Assembly (NCBI GenBank): GCA_964017145.1
Contig: OZ024842.1
Coordinates: 3,658,001-3,722,000 of the forward strand
Length of the DNA stretch: 64,000 nt
Reading direction: 5' to 3'
Source of the DNA: Agrocybe praecox
Lineage: Eukaryota; Basidiomycota; Agaricomycetes; Agaricales; Agrocybaceae
Part shown: piece by piece, positions 47,726-59,054 of the stretch
Position numbering within the stretch: the stretch's first letter is position 1
How the letters are laid out: the number at the start of each line of letters is the position of its first letter
Program-made: the position numbers and the translations under genes
Notes under the pieces: model-generated
What the model was told of the DNA's origin: nothing
Database searches by the model: none
The model's input: only the letters and a program-made list of their open reading frames with translations

Positions 47726-49405
47726 TCAATGAAGCCAATTTCGAAAATCAAGGAGCACACCGCCTTGCTAAACATTACGAACGTACCATAGGCGTTTTGA
47801 CGAAACCGGATCGCATTCCCGTCGGCGAAGAATCTAACTGGCTTCCTTTCATTTGAAATGAGAAGGCAATACAGGAAAATAACTGGTTCTGCGTCAAGCA
47901 GCCGTCCTCCAAAGATCTCAAAGGAAACCTTACCTGGTCCCAGGGAATAACTTTTTCTCGCCTCAAGCGCCGTGGTGTGAACTCGAAGCAAGCTACCAAA
48001 AGTACCTTCGTACTGGGAACTTGGTCGAACGTCTCAGTAGCGTGTTATCGGATTTGATCTTGAAGAGGTTTGCCTCTATCTACTCTATTGTTCCTTTTTT
48101 GATTAATTTTGTTAGGTTACCCGAAATCCAAGATGAGCTCGAACGCTCTATCATCGCCACCCAAGCTCTCCTGAGTCAACTTCCACGTCCACCATCGTCA
48201 GACCCACGCAGCGAAATTTCAATCCTACTACATGTTTTCATCAATGACCTTTTGCGGCATATAGAAGGTGTCCCCGATGACGACAATTCTGCTTTGGGTT
48301 CTGGTATGGGTCTCATTCAGGCCATACATTCCGCGCAAGAGCGTTTCCGGAGGTCTATTCGTAACACTGCACATAACTTCAGGCGTTTCAAACGTGCTGA
48401 TGCTGGAAAGGAACATCTCCCTCGAGCGGCGTTTTTGAGATCCAAAGGTGGCGCGAATGAAGATGATAACAGTGGGAGTGACGATGAATCATCTACAGCG
48501 ACGACGTTCTCGACAGGGCTATTCGGTACGTTTAGTTGTTTATAACTCACGACTTTGGATGGTGTAATAACATAATCCTCGGCCTCAGTGCTCGCACTCG
48601 CGAATTACCTGGTAATTACCCATTCATCGTCCAAAAGACTTTGTTGTTGATGCTATCCTCAAGAAGTGACATGCTCCGGCGCAAATCGTATGCAAGACCG
48701 TCCATGCAACTATCAAGAACTGTTTCGATTGTGCAGAAGCTCGCATCGCTTGGCTCATCGAGCTCGAAGACCTCCCCTTTTCGCTCAATACGCATTACCT
48801 CGCCAACTACAAAAACAAGTTTATCTCCCACTACAGAGCCGCTCGCAAGAAATATGAACGTGGCGATATCATACAAGCAATTCAAGATCACATAACATCG
48901 CATATGATTTCTGCCTCGACTTTCAACAATAAGAACACACCGGTCGTACAGCCGACTGGTATCGCAAAGGTGCTGGCTGGGTTGGCTGAAGCAGGCTTGT
49001 CTGGTGTTACAGCGGAGGATCTGCCTAAACCTTTCCCACCCGATCGCATGGAGCGTGCATTGCACATCATGGCTGACGTTCGAGCATATTTCCAAGGTTA
49101 GTTTGTCATACCTTTTCTCTGCTATCCATCTCACAACCGCTGACTCACGTTTACTCATAGTCGCGTATAAATGGCTCACCAACAACGTTCCGCTTGCCAT
49201 TGATCTTGATCTCGTTCGTGGTGTCGAGAAGGGTGTTCTCCTCTCGCTTTATACGAACCTTGGCATTAATGGCCCAGACGGGAGTAGGATATGTAACGAG
49301 TTTGCCCAAGAAAGCCCGCAGGTTGCTGATAGACGCGCCGATTTGCAAAAGAAGTTGGATAGGCTCGATACTGCTAGCGGAGAACTACTTGCTCTCGGAG
49401 CATAA
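47726..49405 (+). pseudogene. Dynamin-like GTPase, 5'-truncated pseudogene
   Basis: Begins in the GTPase domain just before the G4 motif (FENQGAHRLAKHY, GVLTKPDRIPVGEE) and continues through WFCVKQPSSKDLKGNLTW, the stalk (LVERLSSVLSDL, LPEIQDELERSII) and the C-terminal GED (VAYKWLTNNVPLAIDLDLV, ending GELLALGA at 49405). P-loop, switch regions and G2-G3 are absent. Lesions: an in-frame TGA at about 47857, a frame change near 47950, another near 48640, and a TGA at about 48670 where Trp is expected. Introns near 48070, 48530 and 49100 are preserved, so this is a degraded genomic copy, not a processed one. It resembles the fungal dynamin family with GED rather than classical Vps1. Confidence 0.8.
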
Positions 49406-49536
49406 CCTCCAGGCGTGTTCATTCGTATCTTCTATTTGAACTTCTTATTGATACTTGACCGCTTTGTTTCCATAGTCTTTCCAATAGTAGGACTACTTTG
49501 CCTGCTAAGTCAACATACATCGTTTACAGTGTGATT

Positions 49537-50220
49537 CTACGGGACTTGGAATTTGTATTTTGTTTGAATGAACGGCTCGCCCGGAGGTTGTCTCAACCGT
49601 AACCAGAATAGAGCACGAATTGCAGTACCGTTAATGCGTCTGATACTGACGTGAATCAATTTCTGTTTTGGTTACAAAATGAATTAAGTGGTGTATGGTC
49701 ACCGCACTGTTTTTTTTTTTAAAAAAGTAACAGTCCACCTCTAGTTTCTCGATGATAAAATCCTTTACCAACGAAACATCAGATCTTATGATACTTGGTT
49801 CAGCGAAGACCTCGCCCGATATTTGAATCTTCCAGAATTCCAATACCTTTATGTGAGTATCGCGCTGAATAATTCCCCTGGACAATACGGAAATTGCAGG
49901 ATTATCCTCTCGCAGGATTTGAAGCGCTTCGCGAGAGAGGCGGCGCTCCGATACCCAAAGGAATATCCCACACTGATATCCAGCAGTATGTAGAGGTATG
50001 TCTCAGCATTTACTAGAATTCCTACATCGGACTCATCTTTATATATGATAACAAGCGTTTCAAAAAGTCCCTATTTCGTAGAACGGAAATGTACCTACGC
50101 AGTACAAATATTCTGCAGCCAGTTGCTCCCAGTATATCTTCTCTAGATCGAGGTCATGGAAAACCGATTTCAAAACAACGGATCCAGAAGCAAAAACTGA
50201 AGGTGTCTACGACGTAGCTC
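49537..50220 (+). pseudogene. G4: 5'-truncated G-family relic
   Basis: Starts within the DLEFVFCLNERLARRL segment and continues to RSYDTWFSEDLARYLNLPEFQYLYVSIALNNSPGQ. An internal deletion then jumps to a GFEALRE-like stretch and IQQYVE. It lacks the start exon and the FFWDQG segment. It keeps CGA where G1 and G3 have TGA, so it derives from an undamaged lineage closer to G2. Confidence 0.6.
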
Positions 50221-50379
50221 ATCAATGGAACCTTGGTATTTTCATCGATAATCTGTATTTAGTTACTTCGCGAGGACTGTCTATCCATTCTTGTATTTAG
50301 ACACCACTCACAAATAAATCGCTTCTTGATACTCAAATAAATATTCACAGATGTAGATGTAAAACATCACGGTTGCTAT

Positions 50380-53131
50380 CTATTTGTTTTTGTTCCTCCA
50401 AATGAACTTGCACATGGCGTTGAAAATGTTCGAAATCCGTTTCTTTGCCGTTCCAGGTCGACTCTTGTTGTCATCGCTTCCGTCAATCGCTATCTCTTGC
50501 AGCACTTGCAGTGCCTCTACTCCATGTGTTGATTTGTAGTCCTAGCCGACATATGCAATTTGACTTTTAACCATTGACGTGTACTTTTACTCGAATGGTG
50601 GACTTACCTCCATAAATTGTTTGATGCTCATGCGCGCCATTCTACACTCAGGGTCATCCGAGTGTTTGATGCTCATGCGCGCCTTTCTACACTCGGGGTC
50701 ATCCGAGTGTTTGAAAGACTGCAGGGATTCGGGCTGGGGATAAATTGTCACTAGAAGTTTATAGATGTCTCTATCCAATGGAAAATGAACTGTGATCCTT
50801 TGAAGCGTCATCCATGTTATTGGTCTACTATGCAAATTAATTCAACAATCAGATAATAGTTTATGTTGAAGCGACGTACAGATAGTAATTCGACGGACCC
50901 AGACTTAGTACGCTTGATGTTGCCAGATCTACGAACCAGGATTTCTTTGGATAAAACTCCTCAGCCCGCGTACGATCCCAAAAAAACTGGTATACGGGTA
51001 AGTCGGGCGCATTAAATCGAGGGAATTTGGTGTCATGACGTGGATAACCCGCTCCACCATGAAGCAAAGCAGCTTCATGTAAAGCGTCATAGTTGGAAGA
51101 ATTAGTTGTTGAACGAAGGTTTAGGAGTCTTTCAAGGCTGTCCCAGTCAGAGATGCTATTATTCAAGGCAAGGCTTGCAAAGAGGTAACGAGAAGCATGA
51201 ATCTTAGAGATGCCGATAAGTCGCGATCTCAGCCATTTATCGAAGTTATTGATGTATTGCGAATATAGTCGACCATCCGGGGGCTGAAATAAAAAATAAA
51301 ACATGTTGGCTTTTGACCGGTTTTGAACTGCAGGATAACCAACCTGGGTGTTCAACCACTTCAACAGGCATCGGACATCTGCATTGAACGCGTCCACAGG
51401 AGGCACGTACCCTGAGGTTGCATATGGATGAGCGAAGTTATTACGAACCACCCTGCGACTGAGGCGCAAGTCTAACCAAGTAATGAATGGGAACCCCTCT
51501 AAAAAATGCAGGAGTTCCTGGGTTGCGGCAGCTTCAGAGCAATGCAAAACAAAACCCTGAATCAGATATTCTTCTTCTACGAAAGAAGAGAATTTGCCTG
51601 TATAAATGAATGAGTGAGGGCTAATACACGATTAGAGAATAGAATACCTGAGATCAATATACTGCCACAGTGCTGGACCAAGGAAGCGTGGGCTTTCCGT
51701 TTCTCGATGAAGAATTTGCCTGACCTCTTCTCATCGCAGAGAAAGTCTGGTAATGATGCATGAAGAAGGCTAATTACACCGAAAGCTGAGTTATCTTCTG
51801 GGATGTGAAGCACTGAATGCAGGTCAACTAAGGCGACTTGAAGTTGGCCGCGTCGGAAGCCAAGAAAGCTTTCGATATTGGAAGGAGTAGGTTTAAATAG
51901 GGGGCCTTTCATTCCCGGTTCTCTGCTCAAATCAATTTTGGAGCAGATCAGACAAGCAAATATCTGCCACACTTTCTCGAAATCATGAACCGATTCAAAG
52001 ATATGAGTATATAGAGCATCCAGTTCCGCATACGGTGAACTTCCGTCAAGACGAGGCTTAACTTTGAGAACAATATCCAACATATCGTCAGGTAGGCAAT
52101 GTCGTGATTCGATGAACTTCATCACCGTAGAGGCGTATATAAATTGCCCAGAGGATTTCCGAACTAGGAAAGTTATCTTGTCTTCGGAGGGCCATGAAGA
52201 AGGGAGGTGACTTCTTGCTGGATGTGTCGCCTTAATGTCTGAAAACCTTGCGTTCAGAAATAGTCTAATGTCTGCGTTAGGATTATATTTGTTATCCAGA
52301 ACGAGCTGCCGTGTCAATGACTTCGTGGATTCGTGTTTGAATGCCTCTCTGATACCCTGTTCAGGCCGACTGGCAATCATGAACCGGAATGGGAGCGATA
52401 GGTTTGTGAGTGCATAGGCTAATGTTGATATGATCTCTTGTTGTGCTCTCCCGTCGCCACATTCATCCAATCCGTCGAGGATGACAAGTCGTGCGTTTGG
52501 AGTCATACCAATGGGGAATGCATCAACAATGGGTTGGACGAGTAATGTACGCAGCTGAGACTCCAACGAGCTAGAGAATATAAGAGGATCGCGAAGGATG
52601 GCTGCGCCTATAGCGTTACGCAAGTCGGGTATCGCCAGCATGATTTGGTATGCTAAAGTGGCTATGAGACGTTCCGAACTGTTGAGACCGTTGTCTGTTC
52701 GGAAAAAAAAGAAATCCGCGGCAAGCAGTCCATCATGTTTGCACATATCAGCTACAGAACGGGCGATGCTGGATTTTCCCGAGCCAGCGGGACCGTGCTC
52801 CCACAATATTGGGTAGAAGCAAATGGGATCTCTAACCCAGTTCATAATCTCTTTAAGTATTGCCTCTCGAGTACCTGGGTGGCATTTAGGTTTCTCGTAA
52901 ACTTTTCCGGAATCGTGGTGCGCGCCAGGTGCAATATTGGCGCAAAGGATCTCAATTCCTGGAGACGGTGTTTCTCTCTGTAAACCATATTGAGTTATTT
53001 GGTGTAAATCACGCACCCTTCTCGGTTGAGTTGTCTGCATGCACTGTAATATTCCCGTGTTTTGTGTAGCTGTGAACACCCCCGGTGACAAGCTGGTTAT
53101 TGGCTTGTCGTGGGCTTTTCTTTTTCTTCAT
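50380..53131 (-). CDS. E: NACHT NLR-type protein
   Basis: Same exon plan as gene A. First exon LVTGGVHSYTKHGNITV with a very basic start (MKKKKSPRQ), then the 43-bp intron and the main exon with Walker A GPAGSGKSSIA and Walker B LVILDGLDECGD. The C-terminal domain reads FVLHCSEAAATQELLHFL, LYSQYINNFDKWLRSRL and FFWDRTRAEEFYPKKSWF. The fifth exon contains a 45-bp tandem duplication (KHSDDPECR-x-ARMSI twice, about 50625-50715). The tail is the short type, like B. No lesion was found. Confidence 0.8.
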
Positions 53132-53317
53132 CCTAACTCTGGCTTAGCATTCCCTCACAGCAACGTCATTGACATTGAACTAAAGCACTCACAGTTCAGT
53201 TTTCTGGCCCGAAGCAAGGAAGCTGAGAAGGACGACACCATGCGGCAGCGCAATAGTCGAGTGGAACTGTTTGCCCTTGTTGTTTTCGTACTAGTGCCTG
53301 CGAATATCAGTCAAATA

Positions 53318-53695
53318 CATTCGACTCCCTCTTAACTCATACCTGTCGGTGGACGGCCAAAAGTATGGGTTATAAAGGGGGCTATGAGGGATATTCTAAA
53401 AATAGAATCATAAAAATCACAAGAAAACAAATCTTTGGCATAAGATAGTGAGTCATAAATGGATAGTTAATGGCTGGTAATCTGTATTTTTATTACTTAC
53501 AATATGAACTGGCATACATGCGAATAAAAGTGTTGCCGACGTCGCCTAACACCATATTGGAACTTGACCGAGCGTAGCAGGAGGTGAGCGAATTCGCGAA
53601 GCGAACCCTCCGACGCGTAGCGACGGGTCAAAAAGCTTGCAAGGGGTTAACCGGTTATGCATTTATGAGGATATGGGTTAAGAGGGAGTCGACTG
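53318..53695. mobile_element. Pogo-type miniature element (378 bp)
   Basis: Inverted ends CATTCGACTCCCTCTTAACT and (complement) CAGTCGACTCCCTCTTAACC, flanked by TA at 53316-53317 and 53696-53697. The CAGTCGACTCCC-x-x-TTAA form is typical of pogo/Fot-type ends in fungi. No coding frame. The interior holds a GC-rich segment with GCGTAGC and GCGAAGCG motifs in mirrored order (about 53570-53630). Confidence 0.8.
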
Positions 53696-53697
53696 TA

Positions 53698-54456
53698 TCA
53701 AACTTGGTCCATTACTCGTAATTCTATAGGATCCGCGCCACCAATAAAAGTGTACGTTTTTGGCGCATCATATGCTTCCGGTTCGTGATGTTGGTTTTGA
53801 CAAATACAGTACTAAATGATGTATCGACGGCCACGGTTCCTTCGAAATTCGACAACGGAACTCGAGAACATATCCCCGAACGGCCCAGATTGCTATCTAG
53901 CTGTCTGACCTTGGCACGCACCTAGCTGGCAAGATCACAATACTGTACATACGATAGTACACGGCATGCTTCTCGTGTCTGCTACAAGCTATCTATGCAT
54001 GGTATACTGCTCTAGTCAGTGGTTGTGACCCTCCCAAGCACCATTGGAACTTCGAGTCTGGCCTGTCGTGTCATTGCTAGCACATCAAGGCTCCGAGAGC
54101 AAGCTATAAATTGCGGCTGATGGGTTTAGGCATCGCAGCATTATGTCCTATCATAGGCTGGGAATGGGAAGATAAATTTAGAAATGAGTGGCGGTCACTG
54201 ATCGTCCGACTCTGGACTCAATAATTCTTGGGCACCACGTCCTCTCTCATGTGTTCCATCCTTGTTCCATCCAAACTCCTTACGGCGTCCTCATACGCTT
54301 TCCGTTATCACTCCGAGTGATTTTGTGTCATTATCACCCGGTCATTATTCGGAGTACATAGAAGCAGCTCTGCGCTAGCATTGCCATTATCTTCTTCGCT
54401 CTAGTTCACCTAAATATCGACACAACCCTCTTATCGACTTTCCCCTTAATACTGAC
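53698..54456. other. Intergenic, no gene recognised
   Basis: Boundary between the NACHT array and the next gene block. No shared repeat and no convincing frame. Confidence 0.5.
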
Positions 54457-55252
54457 ATGAAGGATACCGTATATTTTCTGGGTTCGATCGTGTTCAAGGT
54501 GTGCGCGCTTCCCTTTGGTGAGATCCGCGATGACTCCAGCTGATCTCCGTCATTTATTAGGTCGAGGACACACTCTTCCAAGTACCGCGTCACCATTTCG
54601 ACTCGAACGAGGTGTTCTCGATGACGTTCTCCTTACCTCCTCCAGCCGGCAAGGATGTCGAAGGGTCGTCAGAGTCAAATCCTTTCGAATTAACCGGTAT
54701 CGCTAAGAATGACTTTCAGGCATTCCTCAAGGTTCTCTATCCTTTGTACGCCGTTATTTCCCTTGAATGCTTGTTTATTAGCTCATTCTTTGCGGTATTT
54801 ATAGAAACATTCCTCACTCGTACAAAGACATTACCCTAGACGAATGGAAATCCGTCCTCTTGCTCTCCTCGATGTGGGAGTTTTCACAGTTAAGGCATCT
54901 CGCGATTCAGATCCTTGAGCGGAGTGGGTCGGCTGTGCTTAGGCCTGCAGAGAAGGTACATCTAGGCAGGAAGTTCGACATCCGGGACTGGCTCGTCAGC
55001 GGGCTCACGGAGATGGTATCAGATACCAATGGGCCCAGGGCAGAGGATATCAGCTTCTTGGGAGTCGATATTGCAGTGAGAATATGGGATCTGAGGGAAG
55101 AGTGCATTCGGGCGCAGATGTGCGGGCATGCGTTTTCGTGGCACGATAAAGTGGCCAGAGCGTTTGAGGACGTTTTGAAGGGTGTTTCTCCATCTTCGCC
55201 ATTGTCTTCGTATCCCTCGTCATCGGTGCAGACGAGTAGAGGGCTCTGGTGA
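54457..55252 (+). CDS. Short BTB/POZ-domain protein
   Basis: Three exons, 54457-54498, 54561-54745, 54805-55252, 224 residues with consistent phases. The order is that of the Agaricomycete BTB family: a short lead (VYFLGSIVFKVEDTLFQVPRH), a variable loop, LTGIAKNDFQAFLKVLYPL, then LDEWKSVLLLSSMWEFSQLRHLAIQIL. A helical tail follows and a Ser-rich end. BTB domains mediate dimerisation and adaptor functions; no partner domain is present, and the specific role is unknown. The N-terminus is shorter than usual. Confidence 0.8.
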
Positions 55253-55581
55253 TGTTCTAGTGGTAGTTGCACGACGGGAGCGGACAGGGTTTCGTGAATG
55301 GGATATTCTTAGGTTTGTGTAATAACTCTTTGTGTACATATATGATAAAGTGTCTTCGTTTAGTCTTCTGTATGTATTATTATTTCGGTTTTTAAATGTA
55401 TATCTTTCATGTTTGTTGCGTTTTTTTTTGTGAGGGAAGAAAAGTTGGAGAGTGCTGGTTCCGGATCCTGTGCGTATAATTAACATTACGGGTCTGACGT
55501 AAATACACTGTTCAGCCCCTGATACCTGGGTTCGCAAGAGCTCCTTACGCTCAACCTCCATGATCCAGGTTTCCAGATTCC
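55253..55581. other. Intergenic
   Basis: Short spacer between two same-strand genes, holding the 3' region of the BTB gene and the promoter of the isomerase. No distinct element was identified. Confidence 0.5.
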
Positions 55582-56823
55582 ATGTCGCACTACTCTTCGA
55601 AATGGATTCGGGTCTCCGAGCCATCTCCACACGTCTTGCTCGTTGAGCTTGCCAGGTGGGGTTTTATATTATCATTGCAATCACCGTCCGATTGTCAAAA
55701 CAATGCCACCGTAAACGGTGATCTAGGGCGCCGGTGAACGCATTCTGCGTCGAGTTTTGGGAGGCGTATAATGCTCTCTTCGATCGGCTGGATGCAGATG
55801 AGGAAGCGGATGTGCGTGCATTGGTCCTATGCTCGGCGTTCCCGAAGTATTTCACGGCTGGGCTGGATCGTGCGTCATTCACTTCAGTATTTGCTACTAC
55901 TGGAGCATTCTCACTGATAACAACAATTCGCTTAGTAAAAGACGACACTTCCCTCGGATCGACACCTACTACAGACGCAGCACGCACAGCTCTAGCCAAG
56001 CGCCGCTACCTGCGCGCGTTCCAAAATGCACTGCATGCGCCCGACCGCACGTCCTTCCCTGTCATCGTGGCGTTGCATGGACACGTTATTGGCGTAGGCG
56101 TCGATATGATTGGGGGGTGTGATGTGCGCGTTGCAGCGGAGGATGCGAGGTTTTGTATTAAGGCTAGTAGTCGGTGCTTCGTACTTCCAGCAAGGGCCCA
56201 AAGTTAACGTATACTAACACTACTTACAGGAAATAGACATAGGATTCGCCCCCGGCCTCGGCACACTCGCCTACCTCCCCAAAATAACACGCAACGCGTC
56301 CCTCATGCGCGAATTGGCATATACTGCACGGACGTTCTCCGCCCATGAGGCTCTGAGGCTCGGGCTGGTCTCGCGCGTCGTTCCGGGGGGGAGGGACGAG
56401 GTGCTTCGGGATGCGTTGGGGCTTGCGTGGGTTGTTGCTGGGAAGAGCCCAGTGGCGGTTAGGGGGGTGAAGGAGCTGTTGAGGCATTCGCGGGATAATT
56501 CGTGTGTATTTTGTTATCTTTTATGAGACCGAGTTGGGATAATCGGGTGCTGATTGTTTTGTTGTTACTCGATATTGATGCAGAGTTGGCGATAATTTGG
56601 AATATACAGCAACTTGGAACGGGATAGCTATGAGGACTGATGTAAGAAACCTTTTCATTTCCATTTCCATTTCCTCTCACTATTACTCAACTCTTGACAT
56701 ACTCCTCAGGACATGCAAAATATCATCACTGAGAAGCTGAGAGCAAAGAAAGGGAAAGGTACTAACTCAAGCGTCAAGTTCGCGCCTTTGTCTGGTGGGA
56801 AGCGTTCATTTGCAAAGTTGTGA
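55582..56823 (+). CDS. Peroxisomal enoyl-CoA hydratase/isomerase family (dienoyl-CoA isomerase-like)
   Basis: Five exons, 55582-55655, 55727-56162, 56230-56501, 56584-56641, 56710-56823, 317 residues. Crotonase-fold landmarks in order: LLVELARAPVNAFCVEFW, SAFPKYFTAGLD (oxyanion loop), HGHVIGVGVDMIGGCDVRVAAEDARFCIKEIDIGFAPGLGTLAYLPK (with the acidic residues of the Delta3,5-Delta2,4-dienoyl-CoA isomerase active site), and a C-terminal helical region. The protein ends in AKL, a type 1 peroxisomal targeting signal, which fits beta-oxidation of unsaturated fatty acids in peroxisomes. The start at 55582 is the first ATG in frame and gives a compact N-terminus. The intron after residue about 170 has a GC donor (AAG|GCTAGT) and a perfect TACTAAC branch site. 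Confidence 0.87.
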
Positions 56824-59054
56824 TGATATGTATGTATGTACTAGTATCTTTATTGTCGATGTTCGCTGGAAAGGTCTTGGATCGGGTGGATTTTCTTTGA
56901 TAATAATAATCTCGTGTTATACACATCATAATAACACTTGGACTTCTTACTACCTAGTACCCGATCAATCGATCTCGATCAAGTCCCATTCTCCCGCCTC
57001 GGTGAACTGTGATCTCCCCCTACATCTTCAAGGATCGTCATCAAAATATCCCAGCTTTTCATGCTTTCGAATTACGTTGTTCTTTCGACAATGAAGGAAG
57101 GGAGAGAACACGACGGAGTACGGGGGAGATCAGGATCCTATGGATGAAAGGAGTCTGGCTGGACTCCATTTCACTCAGTTAGGGTCATCGTCAGGCCTTC
57201 AGTCATGGCACATTTGAGGAGTGGCGTGAGGCTCGGAGACTGAAAGATCGATTGATCGATGACGTCACGCGTTTTAGCGCGACGCGACGCGCAGATCATT
57301 CAAATTGACCAAGCTTGGCAGCAGGTTCATAGCGATGCATCACTGACTCACTGAAAGAACCCTAATGTCAGAGCTGAAATAACCCTGCTTTGTGATGCAT
57401 ACAAGTATTCGGATCGTATATCCTAGAAGATAAAAAACCTCAATCTTTGTAAAATTGTTTGTTCTTGGAAAGTGCACGGCTGGACGACTGATACTTCTGC
57501 ATTGCAATGACGAGCCAAGGGAGCAATCATATTCGTGAGCATTCGTCCTCTCTTCTCACTTGGCCCATGGCTCGACCTACTGCTGAGCTAGCGTTGGCCT
57601 TTTCCTTTACCGGTACCACAGAACCCCAGCGCATGGATCGCCTCGTCCCCCGGCATGGTCTCGAAAACTCCCCTGCTTTGATGCTTTCATTCCGAATCTA
57701 TCACGTCCCATTCTGTAAAGTTCTTTTTCTTCCCTTTTCAAGTTCTTCCGCTTTCATCGCAATCTCGATCAGGCTGGAGGCTCGGCGGAGAAATATTTGA
57801 TTTGGTACGTACGATATTTATCTGTCGTTTACATGATTCTTATGTCTTCTTCCGCAGATTTGAGCTGCAGGCAATGAGATGACATGTACTTGACTATATC
57901 ACTTACTATGCGGCATAGATTTCCTCGCCTCAACGAGGCATTACTCTCAGTCAGCTCTGCCCAAATGCCGGTCTGTTTTTTTCTTCTTGATACGCAGCCA
58001 GGCTACCTCTCCGCTCCCAAATATTTTCTGTCAGACATCGGCGGATTTGTCATGAACATGGTGACGATGAACGTGATTCTCGGAAAGGGCGACGCAGCTG
58101 GAGTCTCATAAACCTGCTGACTCGGACACCCGACACCTGAGTCCCAATTCCGAGTCTTGCTGATGTCGCTCTCTCCCCACTTGTCATACCTTTTGAACTT
58201 TCTACCTTGAATTCCATTTTCATTGCATCCAGTCACTAGTCACCTTAAACTTTCATTCCTTCTGATCTGAGGGCTTGAGGGCTTGAATATAATATGACCC
58301 GAGTTAGCTTGACGTTATCAAATTACATGTCCTATATCTTACTATGCAGTACTAACTATTTGGGGCCATCGTATGTAGAACTTATCAATTGCAGAATCCG
58401 AAGCTTTATCTCCTTTGACAGGCTCCGCAGTCCGCAGTGCTCAGTAGGTAAACGTATATGTGGGTGTGTGGGTGTGTGCATAAGAATGCTGTTGAGACAA
58501 GAGACTGACATCGGTGCCATTAAAATGGGCGCCTATTTCCCAACTTCTCTCCTCGTGTCGGACTTGAAAAGGATGTCTCTTTTTGTAGGGCGACGGCACG
58601 AGGTCGCCGCGTGTTAAGTCGCCGCCAACACGTGTTCCTAGGTTTCCCCTCGCATCTCCATCGAGCAACAACAGTGGGTCGACGCGATGATTAGTATGAT
58701 GATGATTGATTCCGCTTTCTTTATTGTTCTCCTTCTCCCCTCGGGTTTCTGCGCGTTTCCGCTGCGAGTGTAGACATATCTGCTGCCTACTCGACTGGCT
58801 TCTGTGGCCCTCGACGACTTCTGTGTGCTCGAAACGCGAATTGGCGAATCTTCAATTTACCGGAAACGGAAACAGAACCGGAAACAGAACCTTCTTAAGA
58901 CTGGATATTTGGTGTTCTCGAACGAACGGAAATACCACTGAACTGCACGCAAACTTGATTTCTTGCTCTCATCCTACAACTCTTTGCTCTTGTTTCTTTC
59001 ACTATCATCCACAACCAAGTTCCAACAAATAAATCAAACCGAGCAACAAACGCA
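56824..59054. other. Long intergenic region, no gene recognised
   Basis: No frame with a known domain or consistent exon chain. A palindromic GC stretch (CGCGTTTTAGCGCGACGCGACGCGC, near 57268-57292) and a GTGGGTGTGTGG repeat near 58457 are the only patterns noticed. The last few hundred bases presumably include the promoter of the following BTB gene. Confidence 0.45.

Noticed and set aside
53560..53640. GCGTAGC/GCGAAGC motifs as a tRNA gene or snRNA
   Set aside because: No cloverleaf or A/B box arrangement could be drawn; the segment lies inside a miniature transposable element.
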